Positions 1 through 5,545 of a stretch of DNA of 7,064 nucleotides are shown piece after piece (the stretch's first letter is position 1; every line of letters begins with the position of its first letter). The stretch is from NCBI GenBank assembly GCA_947174965.1, contig CAMWKY010000111.1, forward strand, positions 1-7,064, in the 5' to 3' direction. The notes below the pieces were generated by a model, which was given only the letters and a program-made list of their open reading frames with translations, did not search any database and was not told the DNA's origin. A program made the translations under genes and the position numbers. The stretch comes from an uncultured Ruminococcus sp. (lineage in GTDB: Bacteria > Bacillota > Clostridia > Oscillospirales > Ruminococcaceae).

Positions 1-230
1 ATGTAAAAGCAATACAGACAGGACTTGAAGAAAGTGATGCTAATGTAAGTCTTTCAGAACTTAAAGCAGGAATTAGTCCAAATTGTTTTCCTTTTGCGAT
101 TACAGAAGAAAACAATATACTTACAAATCCTTTAAGAACAGAGAAAGTCAGCGGACTTCATTCGGGATATATTTTTTACAATGATGGCAATATACATGAA
201 GTTTTTGAAAATCATGAAAAATTTCAATAA
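1..230 (+). CDS. 3' end of an unidentified protein gene (partial)
   Basis: An open frame runs in from the left edge (first full codon at position 3) and ends at TAA 228-230, giving the last 75 residues of a protein. The visible part is polar and soluble-looking, with segments such as SLSELKAGISPNCFPFAI and SGLHSGYIFYNDGNIHEVF. There is no membrane segment, signal or motif I recognise. The ATG at positions 1-3 is in another frame and is followed at once by TAA, so it is not a start. Only 14 bases separate the stop from the cysteine desulfurase start, so the two are probably co-transcribed. I cannot assign a function; the codon usage resembles the downstream genes, which is why I treat it as real. 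Confidence 0.7.
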   Translation, partial: VKAIQTGLEESDANVSLSELKAGISPNCFPFAITEENNILTNPLRTEKVSGLHSGYIFYNDGNIHEVFENHEKFQ

Positions 231-244
231 GAAAGTGTGATTAT

Positions 245-1372
245 ATGTTCGTATACTTAGATAATGCGGCAACAACAAAGCCGTGTGCAGAGGCTGTACA
301 GTCGGCAATCTCTGCAATGACTGAAAATTTCGGCAATCCGTCATCTCTGCATCGTGTGGGACTTGATGCACAGCTTGCTGTTGACAATGCAAGAAAAATA
401 ATAGCTGATTCGATAGGTGCGGAATCAAACAATATAATATTTACGTCAGGAGCAACGGAAAGCAATAATCTTGCATTGCGTGGGATATGTTCGGCATACG
501 GCAGAAAACGTCGTAAAATAGTTGCATCATCAGTAGAACACGCATCAGTTGAGGAAACATTGTCGGCACTTGAAAAATCGGGATTTGAAATAGTCCGTGT
601 ACCTCCAGGAGATGACGGCAGATTTCATTTTGCGGATTTTGTTAAGTCATGTGACGAAAATACTGTCATGATTACAATGATGTATGTCAATAACGAAACA
701 GGCTATATTCTGCCAGTGAAAGAAACTTTTTCAGCAGTAAAGCGGAAATATCCCGATATTATCACACATACCGACTGTGTACAGGCATACATGAAAATTC
801 CGTTCAGAGCAAATACACTTAATGCTGACCTTATTTCATTAAGCGGACACAAAATTCACGCTGTAAAGGGTGTTGGTGCGTTGTACATAAAAAAAGGCGT
901 GAGGGTACTTCCGATAGCAACAGGCGGAAAGCAAGAAAAGGGAATCCGTTCGGGAACTGAAAGTGTACCGTTTATATGTGCGTTCGGAAGTGCAGTTGAA
1001 AAATACAGTCCCACAATAAAAGAACGCTATGAAAAAGTATCTGCACTGAAAAGTCACCTGCTTGAAAATTTGTCGGGAATTGACGGTATATCAATAAATT
1101 CTGTTGATGACGCATCACCATATGTAATTAATATTTCAGTCGGCAAGCGTTCAGAAATAATGCTTCATTTTCTTGAAAGTAAGGGCATCTATGTAAGCAG
1201 TGGTTCAGCGTGTTCAAAAGGACAGCAAAGCGGAGTACTGAAACAATTCGGTATATCAGATAAAAATGCTGATAGTGCATTGCGTATAAGCATGACAGCA
1301 GAGACAACAGAAAAAGAACTTGATGAATTTGCAAAGGCACTCCGTGAGGGAATAGAAACAATAAGAGGGTAA
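245..1372 (+). CDS. Cysteine desulfurase, NifS/IscS family, likely dedicated to ThiI
   Basis: This 375-residue fold-type I PLP enzyme removes sulfur from cysteine and carries it as a persulfide. The N-terminal YLDNAATTKP signature and the FTSGATESNNLA motif are intact. By comparison with IscS, His99 (SSVEHAS) stacks on PLP, Asp177 and Gln180 (HTDCVQA) contact the ring, Lys203 (SGHKIHAVKG) forms the Schiff base and Cys323 (SSGSACSKGQQS) is the persulfide carrier. The loop after Cys323 looks about two residues shorter than the IscS loop. The length is near normal for the family, so it is complete. The start ATG directly precedes the conserved FVYLDNAATT, leaving no room for another start; its ribosome site is poor (AAAGTG). 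The ThiI two genes downstream lacks a rhodanese domain, so this enzyme is inferred to supply it with sulfur, like Bacillus NifZ. A general Fe-S cluster role is the alternative, but no iscU or sufU is nearby. Confidence 0.93.
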   Translation: MFVYLDNAATTKPCAEAVQSAISAMTENFGNPSSLHRVGLDAQLAVDNARKIIADSIGAESNNIIFTSGATESNNLALRGICSAYGRKRRKIVASSVEHASVEETLSALEKSGFEIVRVPPGDDGRFHFADFVKSCDENTVMITMMYVNNETGYILPVKETFSAVKRKYPDIITHTDCVQAYMKIPFRANTLNADLISLSGHKIHAVKGVGALYIKKGVRVLPIATGGKQEKGIRSGTESVPFICAFGSAVEKYSPTIKERYEKVSALKSHLLENLSGIDGISINSVDDASPYVINISVGKRSEIMLHFLESKGIYVSSGSACSKGQQSGVLKQFGISDKNADSALRISMTAETTEKELDEFAKALREGIETIRG

Positions 1373-1376
1373 TTTT

Positions 1377-1928
1377 ATGAAACGAAAGGTTTATTTTCAT
1401 GAAGATGATTATTGTCAGATAGAAATTCTTCCGCTTACTGCAAAGAATTTCTGTCTTAAACAAATTGGTGAAATAGATGAATTTGCAGATAAGCATAGTG
1501 AGAAATTTGGTTTTTCTGATATGTATGTCCGTGATGAAAGTCCGTATTCGATAAAAGAAGTGGAAATCAGTCAAGAGAAAATTGCGGAAGTTCTTGATTT
1601 TCTGCCTGAATTTGATGAAGTGGATTCTGAATATCTTCGCTGGATAGAGGACAGTGAGCCTGTTTTTTCAAGGGGAATTGATAATGATACGGCTGTATTC
1701 TGGGAAAAGGACGAAAAGGGCATAATAAGTGCAATGTGGCTGGGAATGTATATTATCCCCGAAAACCGTGATGTATGGCAAAGAATACTTACTGCTCTTG
1801 GCAGTATTGCTTCGCTTTTGCTTGTGGATTGGTGCGCAGGAATATGTGTTGATTTGGCAGATGTGAAAGAAATAGGAAATTATATAAATAAAATAGTAAA
1901 TTATACAGAACAGGAGAATTTGAAATGA
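1377..1928 (+). CDS. Uncharacterised 183-residue protein between desulfurase and ThiI
   Basis: I do not recognise this family. The protein is acidic, with a Glu/Asp-rich middle (about residues 60-115) and a Trp/Tyr-containing core (YLRWIEDSEP, AVFWEKDEKG, AMWLGMYIIP). A moderately hydrophobic stretch at about 137-160 (ILTALGSIASLLLVDWCAG) is interrupted by Asp and Trp, so it looks more like a buried helix than a membrane span. Cysteines lie at 13, 26, 153 and 157, the last two as CAGIC. There is no signal peptide. An AGAGGG ribosome site at 1364-1369 sits 7 bases before the ATG, which supports this start. The stop overlaps the thiI start (ATGA, 1925-1928), so translation is probably coupled. 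Its place between two sulfur-transfer partners allows a role linked to them, but it may be an unrelated operon passenger. Confidence 0.85.
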   Translation: MKRKVYFHEDDYCQIEILPLTAKNFCLKQIGEIDEFADKHSEKFGFSDMYVRDESPYSIKEVEISQEKIAEVLDFLPEFDEVDSEYLRWIEDSEPVFSRGIDNDTAVFWEKDEKGIISAMWLGMYIIPENRDVWQRILTALGSIASLLLVDWCAGICVDLADVKEIGNYINKIVNYTEQENLK

Positions 1929-3103
1929 AAGAAATTATACTTGTAAAATATGGTGAAATGGTTCTGAAAGGACTTAACAAGCGTACATTTGAGGATATGC
2001 TTACAAAAAATATCAGACGCAGACTGAAAAGTCTCGGGCATTTTCAGCTTACGTCCGCACAGTCTACAACATACATCACACCACTTAATGAAGATGTTGA
2101 TTTGGAAGAAGTTGTTGAGCGTGTAGGAAAAATCTTTGGTATTGCCGCACTCTGCCGTGCTTGTGTGTGTGAAAAGGATTTCGGCGATATTACAGAAAAA
2201 GCTGTTGAATATCTTGGCGATATTCTTGAAATGGCAAAAACATTCAAAGTAAATGCAAAGCGTTCGGACAAGGCATTTCCAATGAAATCACCTGAAATAT
2301 GTGCGGAACTTGGCGGAATACTTCTTGAGAAGTTCCCTAATCTTACAGTTGATGTAAACAATCCCGAAATAACCGTAACTGTTGAAGTTCGTGACACAAA
2401 CGCATATGTTCATGCTGAAAATATCAAGGGAGCAGGCGGACTTCCTGTTGGCACAAGCGGAAAAGCACTGCTTTTATTGTCAGGCGGAATTGACAGTCCC
2501 GTTGCAGGATATATGATGGCAAAAAGAGGTGTACACATTTCAGCAATTCATTATGTAAGTCCGCCGTATACTTCTGACAGGGCGTTGCTTAAAGTAGAGA
2601 CATTATGCCAGAAACTTACTGATTATTGTGGTAGTATTGCATTTTTCTGCGTGCCGTTTACGGAGATTCAGGAGGCTATAAAAGATAACTGCCCCGAAGA
2701 ATATTTTACAATAATAATGCGTAGATTGATGATGGAAATTGCACAGAAAATCGCAGAAAAAGACAATTGCCTTGCGCTTATAACAGGTGAAAGCGTCGGA
2801 CAGGTTGCAAGTCAGACAATGGCAGCTATGACTTGTACAGATGCAGTATGCAGAATACCTGTTCTCCGCCCGTGCGTTGGAATGGATAAGACTGAAATTA
2901 TTGAGATTTCACGAAAAATAGATACTTTTGAAACATCAATAGAGCCTTATGAGGATTGCTGTACTGTATTTACTCCACGTCACCCGAAAGTGAAGCCGAA
3001 ACTTGCTGAAATTGAAAAGGCACAGGCAAGATTTGACTTTGAACCGCTTATTCAGAAAGCAGTTGAGGGTACAACAATGAAAGTTTTTGAGTATTCAAAA
3101 TAA
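1925..3103 (+). CDS. thiI: tRNA 4-thiouridine synthetase ThiI, abbreviated form without rhodanese domain
   Basis: ThiI adenylates U8 of tRNA and replaces its oxygen with sulfur to give s4U, a cytoplasmic reaction using persulfide from a cysteine desulfurase. The 392 residues cover an N-terminal ferredoxin-like part (about 1-60, starting MKEIILVKYGEMVLKGLN), a THUMP domain (about 63-167) and the PP-loop ATPase with SGGIDSP at 186-192 and ITGESVGQVASQT further on. The chain ends shortly after YEDCCTVFTP and lacks the C-terminal rhodanese domain of E. coli ThiI (about 480 residues). Cys345 and Cys346 occupy the region of the E. coli catalytic Cys344. An AGGAG at 1912-1916, 8 bases upstream, fixes the start. 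The first codons overlap the preceding gene by 4 bases. In such short forms the neighbouring desulfurase is expected to act directly as donor. A thiamine-thiazole role is less likely, since E. coli needs the rhodanese domain for it. Confidence 0.95.
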   Translation: MKEIILVKYGEMVLKGLNKRTFEDMLTKNIRRRLKSLGHFQLTSAQSTTYITPLNEDVDLEEVVERVGKIFGIAALCRACVCEKDFGDITEKAVEYLGDILEMAKTFKVNAKRSDKAFPMKSPEICAELGGILLEKFPNLTVDVNNPEITVTVEVRDTNAYVHAENIKGAGGLPVGTSGKALLLLSGGIDSPVAGYMMAKRGVHISAIHYVSPPYTSDRALLKVETLCQKLTDYCGSIAFFCVPFTEIQEAIKDNCPEEYFTIIMRRLMMEIAQKIAEKDNCLALITGESVGQVASQTMAAMTCTDAVCRIPVLRPCVGMDKTEIIEISRKIDTFETSIEPYEDCCTVFTPRHPKVKPKLAEIEKAQARFDFEPLIQKAVEGTTMKVFEYSK

Positions 3104-3113
3104 CAAATCAGCC

Positions 3114-3132
3114 AAAAATTACCATTTTTTTT
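3114..3132 (+). terminator. Weak possible terminator after thiI
   Basis: AAAAAT (3114-3119) can pair with ATTTTT (3124-3129) around the loop TACC, and the run continues to eight T's ending at 3132. It starts 11 bases after the thiI stop, the right place for a terminator. The stem is only A-T pairs and would be very unstable, so factor-independent termination here is doubtful. Confidence 0.25.
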
Positions 3133-3135
3133 GTG

Positions 3136-3162
3136 AAATATGATGAAAAAATGAACATATTT
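3136..3162 (+). repeat. AT-rich inverted repeat upstream of the sortase operon promoter
   Basis: AAATATG (3136-3142) and CATATTT (3156-3162) are perfect inverted copies around a 13-base A-rich spacer. A G-T and a T-A pair extend the stem outward. The repeat lies about 40 bases before the -35 element. It is not followed by a T-run on this strand, so it is not a conventional terminator for thiI. It could be a regulator site, an UP-like AT-rich region or chance in low-GC DNA. Confidence 0.3.
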
Positions 3163-3202
3163 TAAAAAGTTAAAGGCAATCATGTGAAAATTAAAGCGTT
3201 TT

Positions 3203-3221
3203 ACTTGACAAGTATGCTTGT
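3203..3221 (+). promoter_or_regulatory. Candidate operator: overlapping CAAG/CTTG inverted repeats over the -35 box
   Basis: Two inverted repeats share half-sites across the -35 element. ACTTG-A-CAAGT is a perfect palindrome around one base (3203-3213), and ACAAG-TATG-CTTGT has perfect 5-bp arms (3208-3221). A protein bound here would block RNA polymerase access to TTGACA, so a repressor site is plausible. The arms are short and partly forced by the -35 consensus itself, so this is tentative. Confidence 0.3.
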
Positions 3222-3234
3222 AATGGTGTAAAAT
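3205..3234 (+). promoter_or_regulatory. Sigma-A-type promoter for the sortase/SpoIID-like operon
   Basis: TTGACA (3205-3210) matches the -35 consensus exactly. After an 18-bp spacer comes TAAAAT (3229-3234), a good -10 box, with TG directly before it. The predicted start of transcription is near 3241, leaving a leader of about 40 bases before the first sortase ATG. It is the only strong promoter I see in the window and sits in its only sizeable intergenic gap (180 bases), which separates the sulfur genes from the envelope genes. Confidence 0.75.
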
Positions 3235-3266
3235 ATACTTATGTAAAGTTCACACTTATTATATAT

Positions 3267-3274
3267 GGTGGTGG
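3267..3274 (+). promoter_or_regulatory. Unusual ribosome binding site GGTGGTGG
   Basis: GGTGGTGG ends 9 bases before ATG 3284 and is the only purine-rich site in the leader. It departs from AGGAGG, so initiation of the first sortase may be moderate. It supports ATG 3284 as the start, since no other in-frame start has a better site. Confidence 0.5.
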
Positions 3275-3283
3275 TAAATTTCA

Positions 3284-4564
3284 ATGAATGAGGAAAACAA
3301 CTACAACAGAACAGAGGCGGAAGCACTTGCACGAGCCGAAAAGATAAGGGCTATAAGAAAAGCAGTTCAGGAGGGCAGAAAGCCTGAAGATGCGGATATA
3401 TCTGTAAGAGTAAGAAGTCATGAAGCGATACCTCCGCTAAGACCTGTCCGCCGTGTACAGAATAATGCAGAGGATTTAAGACAGCCTGTTCCATATGGAA
3501 AACCTGTTAAAAAATCGGGTAAAAAGAAAAGGAAAAAGAAGAAGACTTTCGGGCAGAAAGTAAGAGGACTTTTCCCCGAAAAAGGTGACGGAGCATTAGA
3601 AGTCATAAGAAAAATTGTGTTTCTTATATCAATAATCGCAATTATTGTATGCGGTTATCTTGTTGCTGATTATTATATTGACTTATGGCGCAATGATATG
3701 AGAAATAATAAGATTGAGGATATTCACAAGACGTATAATGAACCTAAAAGAGAAGCCAAAATTGAGATTGACGAAAACGGCGTTCCACAGAAATATTATG
3801 AACTCCGTTTGTCAGCACAGAAACTTATTGATATAAATCCCGATTATGTAGGATTTATAAAACTTCCCACTATTAACGGCGACGACGTTTTCGCACTTCC
3901 TGTAGTACAGGCAAAGGATAACAGCAAGTACCTGCATACAAGTTTTACAGGCAGTGAATCACGTGCAGGAACACTTTTCATGGACTATCGCAATCATTTT
4001 GATGAGGTTGATGCAAAACATCATCTTGCTGTAAAAAATTCTGACAATATCGTTATATATGGTCACAATATGGCTGATGACAGTATGTTTGGTGCATTGG
4101 AAGAATATTACAACAATGTAAATTATTATGCAAATCACCCGACTATTTATCTTGAATCAAGATATGAAGTTTATACATACAAGATATTCGCTTTCTTTAT
4201 TATTGATGCTTATGACAAAACAGAAACAAAGTATGATTGCTGGAATAAGATTAATTTTTCAGATGAAAAGAACTTTTACAAGTTTGTCAATGAAGCAAAA
4301 AGGAGAACAATCCGCACAAATGATGTTGATGTGAAATATGGCGACCAACTTCTCACACTTTCAACCTGCAACTCATTGCTTGGTGACAACGGCAGACTTA
4401 TTGTTATGGCAAGACAAGTCCGTGATGGTGAGGATATGTACAGCGGTACGGAGAACAGTAAAGCTAATCCGAACATAAAGTTCCCGACAATGTATTACAA
4501 CATAAGAAAGAATGAACACTATGACCCTGATGCAGATTTTGAGCCATATGGTCCTGAAAAATAA
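3284..4564 (+). CDS. Class B-type sortase with long basic cytoplasmic N-terminus
   Basis: Sortases are membrane-anchored cysteine transpeptidases that join surface proteins to peptidoglycan or to each other. This 426-residue protein has a charged N-terminus (1-109) containing a polybasic run at 76-87 (KKSGKKKRKKKK), one membrane span at about 111-130 and an extracellular sortase domain at about 175-385. The catalytic set is complete: His261 in YGHNMADDSMFG, Cys362 in TLSTC and Arg377 in VMARQVR. NPDYVGFIKL, GTLFMDYRN and YGHNM are typical of class B rather than class A or C. Typical class B sortases are about 240-260 residues, so both the cytoplasmic tail and a 45-residue C-terminal extension are extra. 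It heads an operon with a second sortase 38 bases downstream. The substrate is unknown, as no sorting signal is visible in the window. The family call is firm; its target and the tail's role are not. Confidence 0.9.
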   Translation: MNEENNYNRTEAEALARAEKIRAIRKAVQEGRKPEDADISVRVRSHEAIPPLRPVRRVQNNAEDLRQPVPYGKPVKKSGKKKRKKKKTFGQKVRGLFPEKGDGALEVIRKIVFLISIIAIIVCGYLVADYYIDLWRNDMRNNKIEDIHKTYNEPKREAKIEIDENGVPQKYYELRLSAQKLIDINPDYVGFIKLPTINGDDVFALPVVQAKDNSKYLHTSFTGSESRAGTLFMDYRNHFDEVDAKHHLAVKNSDNIVIYGHNMADDSMFGALEEYYNNVNYYANHPTIYLESRYEVYTYKIFAFFIIDAYDKTETKYDCWNKINFSDEKNFYKFVNEAKRRTIRTNDVDVKYGDQLLTLSTCNSLLGDNGRLIVMARQVRDGEDMYSGTENSKANPNIKFPTMYYNIRKNEHYDPDADFEPYGPEK

Positions 4565-4602
4565 AAAAACTATAAAGCAATATCAGAGGAATGATTTAAC
4601 AG

Positions 4603-5523
4603 ATGAGTAAAACAGCAAAAATTATTTTGACTTGTGCTGTATTTCTGATTGCTGTCGGCTTAGGAATAATTCTTTTTTTACTTAATAAGCCAGAAGAACA
4701 GGATATACCCGTTTCGACAGTTCCGACTACAGCTACAACAACAATAACAACAGAAATTTCTACAGAACCGACCACAGTTCCTTCATATGATTATGTTCCG
4801 TCTGAAAACGGAATGACCGAAAAAGCAAAGATATTGCTTAAGCAGAATAAGGATATTGCAGGCTGGATTAAAATTGAGGGTACAAACGTTGATTATCCGT
4901 TTTTCAAAGACCCCGGTGAAATTCCTGAAGGTGTATCATATTACGGCGGTGAATCATATGGTGTAAACGACTTCTATCTGCATCATGATTCAAACAGAAA
5001 CTATGAGTTTGCAGGCTCTCTCTTTATGGATTACCGTGATGATTTTGGCGGTGTTGAGGATTTGCAGTCAGAAAATATAGTTATTTATGGTCATAATATG
5101 GCTAATAATACGATGTTCGGCTCAATAAGAAGATACCGTCAGGACTACAGCTTTTTTGAAAAATCACCGTTTATTCAGATTAGTTCAAATTATAAGGATT
5201 ATGACTATGTTATCTGTGGCTGTATTATCACAAGCGGAAACTGGTATGCCGATTTTACATACTGGAATTTAGAAGAACTTGACACAAAAGAAGATTTTGA
5301 TTATTATATTGATAACATAAGAGCGAAACAACTGTTTGATACTGGTGTGGACGTTGAATATGGTGATAAACTGCTTACTCTTTCAACTTGTTATGCAAAT
5401 GAGGACAACTCAAGATTTATTATAGTTGCAAGGAGACTGCGAAAAGGCGAATCAGCAGAGGACTTATCTACCATTGAAAGAACTGAAGAATATAAAAAGG
5501 CACACAAGTCTGCTGATAATTAA
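4603..5523 (+). CDS. Second class B-type sortase with Thr-rich stalk
   Basis: This 306-residue protein has a short N-terminal membrane anchor (about 6-27), a Thr/Pro-rich linker (about 38-60, with runs such as TTATTTITTE) and a sortase domain (about 70-285). Catalytic residues are His164 in IYGHNMANNTMFG, Cys263 in TLSTCYA and Arg277 in IVARRLR. DIAGWIKIEGTNVDYPFF and SLFMDYRDDF are class B hallmarks. Between the DYPFF strand and FMDYR there is a Gly/Tyr-rich segment (about 101-138) that looks longer than in the first sortase and may reshape the substrate groove. The two sortases are clear paralogues around the active site but differ in both ends, suggesting separate substrates or steps. AGAGGA at 4585-4590 precedes the ATG by 12 bases; an in-frame ATG at 4591 runs into a stop, so 4603 is the start. 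The next gene begins 22 bases after the stop. Substrate unknown. Confidence 0.9.
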   Translation: MSKTAKIILTCAVFLIAVGLGIILFLLNKPEEQDIPVSTVPTTATTTITTEISTEPTTVPSYDYVPSENGMTEKAKILLKQNKDIAGWIKIEGTNVDYPFFKDPGEIPEGVSYYGGESYGVNDFYLHHDSNRNYEFAGSLFMDYRDDFGGVEDLQSENIVIYGHNMANNTMFGSIRRYRQDYSFFEKSPFIQISSNYKDYDYVICGCIITSGNWYADFTYWNLEELDTKEDFDYYIDNIRAKQLFDTGVDVEYGDKLLTLSTCYANEDNSRFIIVARRLRKGESAEDLSTIERTEEYKKAHKSADN

Positions 5524-5533
5524 AAAACAAATT

Positions 5534-5540
5534 GAGGTGA
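5534..5540 (+). promoter_or_regulatory. Ribosome binding site deciding the start of the SpoIID-like gene
   Basis: GAGGTGA lies 5 bases before ATG 5546. The reading frame stays open upstream to an ATG at 5426, inside the second sortase gene. That longer version would put 40 basic, non-hydrophobic residues before the signal peptide and has no comparable ribosome site. ATG 5546 is therefore chosen. Confidence 0.8.
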
Positions 5541-5545
5541 TACCA

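Noticed and set aside
1..244. Possible thiamine (TPP) riboswitch or T-box before the desulfurase
   Set aside because: The region is coding to position 230 and shows no TPP-riboswitch or T-box signature; only 14 bases are non-coding.
132..2397. Several minus-strand open frames across the sulfur genes
   Set aside because: Each lies antisense to a strongly supported gene with conserved motifs, and their products show no recognisable features.
3104..3283. Small gene or RNA in the intergenic gap
   Set aside because: No frame with a ribosome site and plausible product is present; the gap is explained by weak AT-rich repeats and a promoter.
4128..4334. Plus-strand 68-residue frame inside the first sortase
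   Set aside because: It is out of frame within the conserved sortase domain and has no ribosome site.
5426..5545. Longer version of the SpoIID-like protein starting at ATG 5426
   Set aside because: It would overlap the second sortase by almost 100 bases, has no good ribosome site and puts basic non-hydrophobic residues before an evident signal peptide; ATG 5546 has GAGGTGA at the right distance.
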